NCBI GenBank assembly: GCA_001970955.1
Contig: MPUH01000638.1
Span: 1 to 42,200 of the forward strand
DNA from: Stentor coeruleus
Lineage: Eukaryota; Ciliophora; Heterotrichea; Heterotrichida; Stentoridae
Length of the DNA: 42,200 nucleotides
Direction of reading: 5' to 3'
Below, in pieces: positions 18,601 to 27,494 of this stretch. Every line of letters begins with the position of its first letter. Position 1 is the stretch's first letter. A program made the translations under genes and the position numbers. The notes below the pieces were generated by a model that was given only the letters and a program-made list of their open reading frames with translations, was not told where the DNA came from and did no database searches.

Positions 18601-19870
18601 ACTCAGTTTTATATGATTCTTCAAGTTCTTGCATGACTAATTTTGGTACAGCAATTTCTAATGAACTTTCAGACATACTTTCATTATTTTTCTCATATAA
18701 AATTTGATTTTCTTTTTTATTCTTAGGTTTACCGATCAATACCATTTTCTGACTATTTTCATAGGATTGACTCGCCCCTTCAGTCTCTTCTTTAATCATC
18801 CCAATGTTTTTTTCCTTGAAATTATGTATAGATTCTAAATCTGAACCATAAAACTTACTAGACTCAGATTCGGCATTATCATCACCAATACCTTTTTCAC
18901 TCATACTTACCTTATGAGCAAAAAGTGCTTCAATAGCGATATTATCACTTATATCATCAGATTTTCTTGTAGCATACATTCTAAAATCAATAAAATCTTT
19001 TATTTTCTTATCTTTTCTCAACTCATCAGCCTGTTTTTTCAGTTCTACTTCAATGATTTCTGGTCTAAATTCGCCAAGTTCTTTAAGATCTTCTGTAAAT
19101 TGATCTTTAAACCATTTGCCCGATTTTCGACCTTCTCCAGTCTGTGTGCCAAGTCCATGACGTTTGTTTTCAGACCATTGACCAACATAGATTCCACCAT
19201 CTTTCCATTCCATTCTTCCTATACTTTCTATAATATTATTGCAAAAGGTGCCAAAGTAATATTTATTTTTCCAGTGCATGGCCCCAAACCCATGCATTTT
19301 TGAAGACTTCCAAGTCCCAGCATAGATTTTTCCATCATCCCAATACATAATCCCATATCCATTCATATGACCTTTTCTAAACATTCCATCATATTTACTA
19401 TGTCCCGGATACGTCATTACACCTTCTCCATGAGGTTTAATTTTTTTAATTTGTCCTTCATAAATTCTTCCATCCAGCCATTGTATTGTCCCAATTGATT
19501 TTATATCATTTCTCTTCCATTGACCTTCATACGCTGTCCCATCTAAGTCAATAAGCCGGCCAAGTCCTTCAATGCTACCTTTATGGAAATACCCTTCATA
19601 TACTTGTCCTGTTGTAAGCATTAGACAACCATAACCTTCTGGTTGACCTTTGTAAGTAAAGCCTGTATAAAATCCTCCTTCAAGCACTATGTAATCATTG
19701 TGAGACATTTTTTCATTTGGTTCGAAATCAACTTCATAACGACCAAGTTTGCTGTACATTGTATCAACTGGATCTAAGAGAATATCAGAGTTCATGTCAA
19801 AAAGAACAGAGACTCCGAACTGGGTGGTACTATTACGATTACGACTACTTTCTGAGTTTGGGACTGACAT
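15659..19870 (-). CDS. Giant two-block MORN-repeat protein
   Basis: 1403 aa, single exon. MORN repeats are short beta-hairpins found in junctional, cortical and lipid-associated scaffolds. An N-terminal block (about residues 67-245) has eight MORN units, such as YEGYFHKGSIEGLGRLIDLDG (its first residues), YDGMFRKGHMNGYGIMYW and YVGQWSENKRHGLG. A second block (about 1027-1170) has about seven, including YEGYWLNSQRSGLGRV and YEGDFHVGQRHGKGLL. Between them lie about 780 residues rich in Ser/Lys/Glu with poly-Ser runs, probably disordered and heavily phosphorylated. The C-terminal 230 residues are again low-complexity. A cortical or ciliary scaffold role is inferred. Its start is 258 bp from the divergent gene at 20129. 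Confidence 0.85.
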   Translation of the reverse strand: MSVPNSESSRNRNSTTQFGVSVLFDMNSDILLDPVDTMYSKLGRYEVDFEPNEKMSHNDYIVLEGGFYTGFTYKGQPEGYGCLMLTTGQVYEGYFHKGSIEGLGRLIDLDGTAYEGQWKRNDIKSIGTIQWLDGRIYEGQIKKIKPHGEGVMTYPGHSKYDGMFRKGHMNGYGIMYWDDGKIYAGTWKSSKMHGFGAMHWKNKYYFGTFCNNIIESIGRMEWKDGGIYVGQWSENKRHGLGTQTGEGRKSGKWFKDQFTEDLKELGEFRPEIIEVELKKQADELRKDKKIKDFIDFRMYATRKSDDISDNIAIEALFAHKVSMSEKGIGDDNAESESSKFYGSDLESIHNFKEKNIGMIKEETEGASQSYENSQKMVLIGKPKNKKENQILYEKNNESMSESSLEIAVPKLVMQELEESYKTESEYESSFAINNPIVIISENVSEESFKMETDANKKSKQSKDENSENSIKIKSPSKKKPPSSKSSSKKRESSSSSSERNHSSSKNSKIKQLESPEISEDSFTSESIKIKQPELSFSYEKDSNKGKKNRKSSSSSNESKKSQESFSEQSKPSIKQSPESKKKNLFIDLNKANAGLEFKVPEREINRRSIDDVEIQSITDSEAPIKISIPAFKQPDDPGYNNEHNKSISNSFSSCDDEMNSQGNIFGGESEYSIKVPLIRSPQDSNKAPSSIYSNEAYMIPAAELETPNFSNTKRHIIPSKRSSDSDKAERFQIKSVTALPKLNPTSEENSKNWRTSSESLFENSNINDREQKIVIPKFNPPDVSFSESDKSIHSKDDHSDDEEEKIPFLNFVASPPEELVPMVHEMEPPSNRISKISQDISFDENKKKLKTEESKLLEPGEILDNWESNKSLSIIKENPGINMRKFKESQIPGNFDVNTLIKAKEQELRTEPAQKGRLEKVLVVNSSKNEKKAPLSTMITSMSQENDYAYLQSPAERPDLVDENIIELPETQRIEKLQNFDFPCDQEGFQTLIEMRELIGPFDYESNEQPRGKLLFTDWIEVNNMLYIGEMDKYGLRQGRGVEILPYCIYEGYWLNSQRSGLGRVITINGDNFEGFWTHDIKRGFGALWSASGTGYVGDWDSDVPEGKGIEVSTLEIYEGDFHVGQRHGKGLLTQANLTYTGEFFTGQIHGYGVVKWSNNSAYAGIFINGESKGLKGAFIPAYVKKAYKPRSLVKVKRFTEQNVPPPSRAELSVDESEIVEKITKRIFDSEKPQDTNEEMNNSDDGKEKENNEELPPLFSRDLKTPDSAGKDSGNFRNDFLSFANLNKEPKDGGTDGESPIMPLFGRELPNKSGAINDLKNSFNSGNSEKVNESDVSQGHFGQRDMKKGILRTDAVKRNDNIRFPKDLPDFDEDVLLQRKLKFKNANKEKGVENILKQGGKKK

Positions 19871-20128
19871 TTACAACGAATATAAATCAGAATTATGGTT
19901 TAGGTCTAGAATTAGGGATTTACAGAGTTTGAGGATAATAGATGTGCCAAAACATATATAAAGATTAAAGCAAGTTTAAGATTTTTAATTAGGATAGGAT
20001 AAAGTTAAGTTATAAAATACTTGAAAATTAGTAATTTAATATAATTTAAGGGATAATTTGATTAAAATATTTCGAAATAATTACATTGAAAGATTTAATG
20101 GAATTAGTTAAATAATAATAATAGTATT

Positions 20129-23100
20129 ATGAGCAGGTTAGAAGTATCTGAAAATAGAAGGCAGCTAAAATCTTTTGAAGCATCAAAAACTGACAGGTCT
20201 ATAAAGAATTCTCGGTCAAATATTTTAAAAAAAAAGCACTCAAAGTCTCCTTATGAACTTTTATCTACAGCTAGACTTCAGCGGTTGCAAAAAAACATAA
20301 CAAATTCTGGCTATTTATCACTTGAACCAATTGAAAATAGTGTGATTCCTCAAGTTAACATCGAGCCAAGACTTGATAAATTCACAAAAAGTCTTGAACA
20401 GAAAAAAGTACCACAGACAATTATTGAAAATTATCATAATATTATAAAATCTCTTCAAAGCCACGAAGCTTTAAAGTTCATCAATAGTGAGCAAGAAGGC
20501 TTTGACAAGAAAAATTCATTCTTACTTTCTTCCTTGCATGCAGCAAAAGCATGGCAAGAGAGTCTTTTCACTATCAAAGAAATGTGTGGATATTTATCTG
20601 AAAACTCAGAATGGTTCAAGTTAAAAAATGTAGTCAAAGAGTGTTCTGAAAGTTTAACTTCACATATACTTTTAGCTATTAACCTAGTTAATTGTGTCAA
20701 ATCTTGGAAAGATTCAATAAACTCCAAGTTTTTTTCAGGAAAAAAATTTGTAAGCTTTAACTATACAAATGATGATATTTACACAGAACTGATTTCAAGT
20801 TGCGATTTTTTAAGCGAAACACCAATATCTTTACTTTTTCCTGTTGCAAAATCTGACCCATTTTTAATAGCCATAACCAAAGAGATACCAAGTGATAAGC
20901 TAAAATCTATTAAACCAAAACGGATTCATAAAATCCTTGTAGAAAAAGGCAAAGTTTATATCCTACTGCCAAAAGAAGTGATTGGCCAAACAACAAAGCT
21001 ACATCATGAAATCATTACAGTTAATGAAAACTTTACCGTAGATGCAAGTAAATTTATATCAAAACCTTTATTAAATTTATTAAACAAAAGAAAAATCCAA
21101 GATCACAAGTCTAAAGAAAATCGAAAAATCGCCAGTTTATACTGTGAAAGATACCTTAGTGAAGTTCAAGTAAAAATTCTCCAAGAAATAGCCTTAGAAG
21201 TTATTAACGATTATTTTGCTCAGCACATCTTATCAAAATACATCAATATTATAAATGATATGGCCAAAGATATAATCTTATCTACAGTTATGGAAATGCA
21301 AAACCTAATTGGTTCAGAAAAAGCAAAAAAATTTCATAACGCTAATACAATTGAAGCCATTGTAAGAAATCTAATTGAATCTGAAATAAATAATCAAAAC
21401 ATAAAGACTATGTGCGAAGAGATAATTGAATCAGAAATCCAAGAAAAGACAAAAAATACTCGAAACTCTATAGCTCAACAGCGTTTATCCCGCATATCAA
21501 AAAACATGGAATATGAACGATTGGCTGAGATGATTTATAATGGCCTTGTTGACCATTTTGTAGCAGAAGAATGGGTTGAACTTATTGCTACAAGTGGTTT
21601 AGGTATATCAAGGAAAAAAAGTTTGATCAATAACAAAATTAATAATAAACATGTTGAAGAAGAAGAAGATTTCGCATTAGAAATTTTTACCCCTGGAGTG
21701 CATAGTCCAAATGAAGTTAGAAGCAGGACAGGGTCTATTATGTCTGATGCAAAAAACCTTCAAGGAAATGAAATTTTGAAGACTGAATCAAATATTCCTG
21801 AAGGCAAAAATGAGGGATTAAGTGAGAGAAAACTTTTTTATCAGGTAAAAACTTTGAAGAATTGTAGGTTTAGAGAGGTTTGTGAGAGTGAAGAAAATTT
21901 TAAGATTGTTTATTTTGAATATGTTAGAGGACTTAGTGAAGAATATCAAAATTTATTTGTTGAGTATGAGATGATGTTGGAGGAAATAGAAAATGCGAAT
22001 AATACAAAATATTATTGGCTAATGGTTGATGAGAAAATATCTGGCCTTATTATTTACTCACTAAAAGACTTAAATAGCATAATCCATCACCTGTCTTTTA
22101 CAAACTTTTCTATATATCCAGACTTAATCGCAAATATTTCAAGCATCATACCTTTCAACCCTCCAAACTTAATATTTCAATTTAAAACTACAGACTTAAA
22201 CCCAATTATAACAAAAGTTTTAAAGAAAAAAGGTTTTAATCACGACCCTTTAAAAAAACATATAGCTGAGTTTAAAGTAAAATCTTCCCAACCTTCTGCA
22301 TTACTAAACACAATATTTAAAATCTTTATAAATGCTCATACAATATTAGAAACATCTCAAACAGCTCAATTGAGCAATAAATTATCTAGTGAAATGATTG
22401 AAGTTGGTAACAGACATTGTTTAATTAGTAACATCCTAAGTACTTTCCAAGCTAAAACCACAATATTAGAACTTCATAATGATACATCCGTAAGACTTCA
22501 AAGAGATGTTAATGAAATGCTTGATATTATAATATCATTAAACTTCCTTCAATATCCAATTATAAAAAACTACACAAATATCACAGCTGAAGAGATACAG
22601 AAAATATGCAAAGAAAACAATATTAAAGCAAATTATTCAGTAAATAATACTGCGAATATGTCAATATTGCCTATAAACATTGATGTTATTGGGTGTAGTT
22701 TTATAACAAAGTTCCATGAAAAAAATAAATACAAATATATGCGTTTTAAATCAAAGAAAATCTGTGTGCAAAAAGGACCTGGGGGCACTAATATGTATGT
22801 AATCCCAACAAATAACACTGAAATAAGCATTTTTTTTATTAAATCGCCTAATTTAATCCAAGAATTGACGCAAGGAATTAAACACGGGAAAACTGATTTG
22901 TTTTATAATATTGATAGTCTTATTAAAACTCTGAATTCATCTGAGACCTTTACTGATGAGCTTTGGGTCCCTTGTTTTAGTAAAAGCATGGAATGGAGTA
23001 TTCCTTGGATTGAAGGATTTAGAACAGATTCGGAAAAAGTTGATTTTGTGGTATCAGCATGTCAAGAATCAATTTTTGTTATGATGGACTATGCAATAGA

Positions 23101-23254
23101 AGAAAATAAAAGCATTGTTTATATGGTGAATGAAGATTATATTTTTAAAGAGACTTTTGTTTTTGGAGTTTTTCATAAGGAAATTAGGGAAAAACTTGAT
23201 TCGCCTTTTTTTGTTGCCTTAGTTAAGCCAGAGCAATGGATAAAATATACTTAA
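20129..23254 (+). CDS. Large protein of unknown function, possible GNAT-like central domain
   Basis: 1041 aa, single exon, TAA stop. The N-terminal 70 residues are basic and disordered. Residues about 75-500 are mostly helical (LHAAKAWQESLFTIKEMCGY; NDYFAQHILSKYINIINDMA). Residues about 590-705 carry a pattern like a GNAT acetyltransferase fold: YYWLMVDEKISGLIIYSL (strand with Gly), then NPIITKVLKKKGFN, similar to the late GNAT helix before a Gly-Phe. The CoA loop Q/RxxGxG/A is not evident, so activity is doubtful. The last about 330 residues are mixed alpha/beta, ending DSPFFVALVKPEQW. Divergent to the MORN gene. I do not recognise the family as a whole. Confidence 0.7.
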   Translation: MSRLEVSENRRQLKSFEASKTDRSIKNSRSNILKKKHSKSPYELLSTARLQRLQKNITNSGYLSLEPIENSVIPQVNIEPRLDKFTKSLEQKKVPQTIIENYHNIIKSLQSHEALKFINSEQEGFDKKNSFLLSSLHAAKAWQESLFTIKEMCGYLSENSEWFKLKNVVKECSESLTSHILLAINLVNCVKSWKDSINSKFFSGKKFVSFNYTNDDIYTELISSCDFLSETPISLLFPVAKSDPFLIAITKEIPSDKLKSIKPKRIHKILVEKGKVYILLPKEVIGQTTKLHHEIITVNENFTVDASKFISKPLLNLLNKRKIQDHKSKENRKIASLYCERYLSEVQVKILQEIALEVINDYFAQHILSKYINIINDMAKDIILSTVMEMQNLIGSEKAKKFHNANTIEAIVRNLIESEINNQNIKTMCEEIIESEIQEKTKNTRNSIAQQRLSRISKNMEYERLAEMIYNGLVDHFVAEEWVELIATSGLGISRKKSLINNKINNKHVEEEEDFALEIFTPGVHSPNEVRSRTGSIMSDAKNLQGNEILKTESNIPEGKNEGLSERKLFYQVKTLKNCRFREVCESEENFKIVYFEYVRGLSEEYQNLFVEYEMMLEEIENANNTKYYWLMVDEKISGLIIYSLKDLNSIIHHLSFTNFSIYPDLIANISSIIPFNPPNLIFQFKTTDLNPIITKVLKKKGFNHDPLKKHIAEFKVKSSQPSALLNTIFKIFINAHTILETSQTAQLSNKLSSEMIEVGNRHCLISNILSTFQAKTTILELHNDTSVRLQRDVNEMLDIIISLNFLQYPIIKNYTNITAEEIQKICKENNIKANYSVNNTANMSILPINIDVIGCSFITKFHEKNKYKYMRFKSKKICVQKGPGGTNMYVIPTNNTEISIFFIKSPNLIQELTQGIKHGKTDLFYNIDSLIKTLNSSETFTDELWVPCFSKSMEWSIPWIEGFRTDSEKVDFVVSACQESIFVMMDYAIEENKSIVYMVNEDYIFKETFVFGVFHKEIREKLDSPFFVALVKPEQWIKYT

Positions 23255-23565
23255 GATTAAGCATTATTAATAGTAGGATTATGTTTGTGAGGTCGGCTAA
23301 ATTTTTTTAAGGACTTCATTTAGTTAAAGTAATAATTAAACTTAATTTACAAGAATCCTTCTTTTACTAATCTATCAGACCTCATATTTTTCATATTCTC
23401 TAATTAATGTATTTATTCCCACAATTGCAATTATAGCTATTTATAAATTTTAGATAATCTCCAATTTTTATTAATGCTTTAAATATATCTTCAAGTTAGC
23501 ATGTAAACTACTAAAAGACTATCTAGTAAGTAAATTATAGTTTTCATACAAATATAATATAAAAT
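23255..23565. other. Short spacer with skew flip
   Basis: 311 bp between tandem plus genes. The first about 80 bp is G-biased (TTTGTGAGGTCGG) and the rest C-biased, the same order as at 10449-11200. Confidence 0.5.
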
Positions 23566-24570
23566 ATGGAATCAAACAGAATTAAGTCGACAAAAAATAT
23601 TATACAGTTTCCTAACATTTCAGAAAGATTTTTTCAAGATAAAAATAAAGATCAACCAATTAGTGCACTTAACATTACAACAAGAGTTATTACAGAAAAA
23701 TCGTCAATAGCAAAAAATTTTTTCCTTCCTTTAGAAAGAAAAGACTCTTCGCCAGCTGCAACTAAAACCCCTAATTATAAAACTTATGTACTGAAGCCTA
23801 GGGTTAATGAGAAAAAATTGGAAGAGTTAGATAGTGAATTAGACAAACAAGAAATGGCAATACAGCAATTCGATGCTAATGATGTTAATTCTATAGAGTC
23901 TATGTTTTTTGCTTATTCAAGCTATTTTGAAGACTTAATACAGTCAATTTCTGAGTATTCACATGTTTATAAGAGGTATTTAACAAGAGCAAAAAATGGT
24001 TTTATCGGTATTTTTCGCAAGCTTTTCCCTAAACTTAAACATATTGCATTTAATCATTTTGAAAAATCTAGTCAGACACTAATGACAATAAACCCTAACA
24101 AATATTCTACGATACTTTCAAAACTAGGTGATATAATAAATGATGAAGTGTCAAATACTGACAAAATCGAAAAATATATACAAAAAATATATGTTCAAAA
24201 CAAGCGTAAACATAAAATAAACACAATAGGGACACAAACTGAATACAAAATAAACTCTGATGGAGTTTTACAATATAATTTTAAAAGTTACGAAGACCTG
24301 CAGAATGAAATTAATCTATTAGAAAAACAAAATAATGAGCTAAAGCATGAGAAATATATTTTAACTGAAAATTATAAATGTTCGGATGATATAGACAAAT
24401 TGATTAACAGAAACAAAGTTTTGGAATCGATGATTATTGAGATGAGAAATAAGATGAATACGGTTAACACTAAAGTAGTTGATTCCTGTAATGAAAATTA
24501 TTCTTTAAAAAATACTTTAAATAATTCCTCACATGAATCTTTTGAGTTAGACAGTGAGAATCTTAATTAA
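23566..24570 (+). CDS. Helical/coiled-coil protein, possibly TSNAXIP1-N-like
   Basis: 334 aa, TAA stop. Residues 1-75 are disordered. Residues about 80-180 are helical with aromatic-rich segments (MFFAYSSYFEDLIQSISEYS, HVYKRYLTRAKNGFIGIFRK). This spacing of Tyr/Phe within helices is reminiscent of the N-terminal region of TSNAXIP1-type ciliary proteins, a weak resemblance by eye. Residues about 245-310 form a short coiled coil (LQNEINLLEKQNNELKHEKY). No catalytic motif. The alternative is simply an unclassified coiled-coil protein. Confidence 0.65.
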   Translation: MESNRIKSTKNIIQFPNISERFFQDKNKDQPISALNITTRVITEKSSIAKNFFLPLERKDSSPAATKTPNYKTYVLKPRVNEKKLEELDSELDKQEMAIQQFDANDVNSIESMFFAYSSYFEDLIQSISEYSHVYKRYLTRAKNGFIGIFRKLFPKLKHIAFNHFEKSSQTLMTINPNKYSTILSKLGDIINDEVSNTDKIEKYIQKIYVQNKRKHKINTIGTQTEYKINSDGVLQYNFKSYEDLQNEINLLEKQNNELKHEKYILTENYKCSDDIDKLINRNKVLESMIIEMRNKMNTVNTKVVDSCNENYSLKNTLNNSSHESFELDSENLN

Positions 24571-25170
24571 TAAAGCATAAACGAAGGCTATAAATTTAAT
24601 AATTAAGAAACTATTTTAAAACAAACTTCATCTCTGCTTGCATTCTTACTAATTTTATTTAATAAGTTAATTAGCAAAGTGGAATTATCTCACTACAAAA
24701 CTTATAATTTGTAGTTAAACAAACTTTAATCCTAAATAATATTTCTTCATTAAATAAATTCTTATTTCTTCATAGATACTTCATTGAATAAACCAAGATA
24801 TTTATTATCTAGTATTAATAAATCACTAAGCTTTAATATTAGCATTTACTAAAGAAGTTCAGCATTAAAATTGCTTCTATAAGTCTTTCAATAGTATTTT
24901 CTTCAATTTGAGAATAAAATTTTATTTCTTATTCATAGTGAGTGATTAATAATTTTGTTGTAATTGGGTATTTAAATAATTTATTATATCATTGAATTAT
25001 TTTTTTATTATATATCCTTGTTGTAATTGGGTATTTAAATAATTTATTATATCATTGAATTATTTTTTTATTATATATCCTTGATTATATTTATTAGTTA
25101 CATTAATCAATTCAGCTTAACATATAAAAAATTTACTCTTTCACATACTATCTACTTAAGATCTAAAATA
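24571..25170. other. Convergent spacer containing a 63-bp tandem duplication
   Basis: 600 bp between convergent 3' ends. No gene. It holds the exact duplication at 24955-25083 described separately. Confidence 0.5.
24955..25083. repeat. Exact 63-bp tandem direct duplication
   Basis: Two copies, 24955-25017 and 25018-25080, beginning TTGTTGTAATTGGG, followed by TTG of a third start. The copies look identical throughout, so the event is recent or an assembly product. It lies in AT-rich spacer, with no coding effect. Confidence 0.9.
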
Positions 25171-26526
25171 TTAAACCTTTTTCTCAATAAGAGGAATTTC
25201 CTTGTCAGATTGTTTTCTTTTTTCTACAGCAGGATCTAAAGCAAATTTGATGGTAGCGATATCAATTAGGCAAGCCAATGCTATGCACATAAACGCAAAG
25301 TGAACATCAAATGGAAATCCAAAAGTCCATTGCCTACTAGCTCCATATAACCAAGCAGTACTAGTAGTTGCAAATGCTCTAAATAGTGCTGTACTGCTTT
25401 GTGCAAAGCCCATCGCAGCTCCTGTAATATTTGAAGGAACAGAGTTGCTTACCGCTATAGAAATAAATCCAACTAAAACTGTTGTAATACCAATGCTCAA
25501 GCCATTTAATATTACAAGTAAACCCCAAAGAGGAATTCCATCAAGTTCACTTGTCCATGAAATTCCAATAACTATAGGTATCATTGAACATAATAATAAA
25601 ATAAGTGATTTAATGACCCCTAAAGAGTTAGAGAGAATAGGTGTGAATATCAGTGGGAAAATCGTGACAATTATTCCACTTAAGCTGTTCATAAACCCTA
25701 CTTTTTCTTCAGTCTCCCAACCTAGTCCTGAGTGATTTCTATCTGTTTTTACCCATAAAGTCATAAGGATTCGATATGCAAATTGTACAATCGCGATAAA
25801 CCCAAAAATAAACAGACTGGTTAAATAGTTTTTGTTTGTAAATAAAGACTTTTTATCTTGGGTGTTGGACTGTTCTGGAGCTTTATATGGAACAAAATAC
25901 AAAATCAGTAAAAAAGCAATAATACAGAAAATAGAACTGAATAAAGATTACTGGGTAAATAAAGCTAGGAAATAAGGGAAATCGTGGAAGAAAGGTGTGT
26001 CAAATATAGCTAGATGTCGATAGGGATGAGAAAATACTCCTCCAATAATAGGGCCAACTATGGAAGCTAGTCCATATCCAGTTCCAAAATAACTATACAA
26101 AACAGCAATATTTGAATCGTCACTGATATCTCTAAGCATAGCTTTCATTATTGGAATAACTCCAGCAAAAACACCAGAAAACATCCTCCAAGCAACAGCA
26201 GCTTCAAAACTTTGTGCAAGGCTAAATCCAAATGAAGTTGCACAAATCCCACAAAGGACAATAAGCAAGCTGTATTTCCTACCGATATTATCAGAAATAG
26301 TACCCCAGATTAAGCATCCAATAAAAGCCATAAATCTATTTGATCCTTCAATGACCCCAGTGTAGTAAGAGATATCACTATCACTAATTTCAGAATCTGT
26401 ATTTTTACTTAGCAGCCCATGAATCATGTATGCTAATATTGTTGGCATCATAAAAGCTAGTGCATGCTCTGTAAGGATGACAAGTAAAACAACAATTTTC
26501 ACACTAAATTTTACTTTTGCTTGCAT
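25171..26526 (-). CDS. Major facilitator superfamily transporter (DHA1/ZIFL/TetA-like)
   Basis: Exons 26526-25952 and 25936-25171, joined product 446 aa, about 12 membrane helices. MFS proteins move small solutes across membranes by rocker-switch antiport, symport or uniport. Motif A is clear at about 74-85 (WGTISDNIGRKY) between helices 2 and 3; motif B begins at Arg113 (RMFSGVFAG); a motif-C-like GPIIGG at 158-163 suggests an antiporter. The second exon carries a cytoplasmic linker and six C-terminal helices, ending with a basic/acidic tail. Substrate unknown. Head-to-tail with the TauE/SafE gene about 1 kb away; no evidence they work together. Confidence 0.85.
25937..25951 (-). other. 15-nt intron in the MFS gene
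   Basis: GTAATCTTTATTCAG. Retention gives a TAA right after ...LALFTQ. Removal joins ...FLALFTH to SIFCIIAFLLILYFVPYKAP, a proper membrane helix (helix 6 to loop), which confirms the join. Confidence 0.9.
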
Positions 26527-26797
26527 TATTACTAATCTTATCTAATAAAAAAACATGCTCTAACAATAAGAGTTTTCTAACTCAAGTTGAGCTGCTCGAT
26601 AAAGTACTTGAAACCTTGTAGCAAGGCCTGATATTTCTGACAATTATTTCAGCTTCTTCACAGGCTGAATAATATTTATTAATCAAATAAACTATAATTC
26701 CAACAACTTCTGATTTTTATCCTAAAAATATCAGTATTCTTATTGAATAAGATGAATTATAATTTGTGCATTTAGTTATTTAAAATATATATAAGGG

Positions 26798-27073
26798 ATG
26801 AGTGATTGCAAAGTACTTAGAATTGGATTTTTAGAAAACCACATAGAAGGAAATAATGGAAAAGTTGGTGATGAATCGTATTTAATAGTAACTGAAGATA
26901 CTAATACCTAAAATTCACTAAATAGTTATCGGATTATCCATAGAGAAAAAAAGCCTTGGAACGAAAGAATAAACTATTTGATCTGCCAAAATGGAATGAA
27001 ACTAAAATCTTATGAATCTTAAAAAAAGTCAGAGTTACAAGATATTTTGAGATTTCATAGATTAGATAAATAA
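26798..27073 (+). pseudogene. Possible broken small gene
   Basis: From an ATG at 26798 the frame stays coding-like (VLRIGFLENHIEGNNGKVGD ... PWNERINYLICQNGMKLKSY), interrupted only by TAA at 26909 and 27020 before a TAA cluster at 27071. Random sequence this AT-rich should hit stops more often, and both interruptions could be CAA-to-TAA changes. No family recognised. It could equally be chance. Confidence 0.25.
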
Positions 27074-27153
27074 TAATAACTTTAGTCCAGTTTAAAATTT
27101 GATTAATTCATCGAAACTATAAATTTTCAGATTTTTATTGAAATTCATTGGTT

Positions 27154-27272
27154 TAATAATGAATTACTATGTAAGGCATATCTTTACGTAAAGTATAGTG
27201 GCAATCACTGCANTAATAATGAATTACTATGTAAGGCATATCTTTACGTAAAGTATAGTGGCAATCACTGCA
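27154..27272. repeat. 59-bp direct repeat separated by a single N (likely assembly scar)
   Basis: Copies 27154-27212 and 27214-27272 are identical (start TAATAATGAATTACTATG, end GGCAATCACTGCA) with one ambiguous base at 27213. This is what results when two contig ends with the same overlap are joined without merging. A true tandem duplication is possible. Confidence 0.9.
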
Positions 27273-27494
27273 TATTTTAAATTTACTAACAAATTTTCGA
27301 GGTTCTTAATATCATTGAGAAAAAAAGCTCTAATTACAAATTGGATAATATTGAATTTTAATTATTAAAATTTGATTATAAACCCTAATTTGAAAATTAA
27401 TAAAATTTGATATACTTGTGGTTAAAACTATGAATTTAGTGAAAAGGTGTTTATCCTAAAAAAAATTATGCATAAGTTATTACCTTAAAACTAA

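Larger units (their letters stand above)
26527..27494. other. Spacer with repeat and possible gene relic
   Basis: 968 bp between two minus-strand genes. It contains the 60-bp repeat with an N (27154-27272) and a broken open frame (26798-27073), both listed separately. Nothing else recognised. Confidence 0.5.

Noticed and set aside
17223-19303. Plus-strand frames of 95-151 codons opposite the MORN gene
   Set aside because: Antisense shadows of the Ser/Glu-rich linker and MORN repeats.
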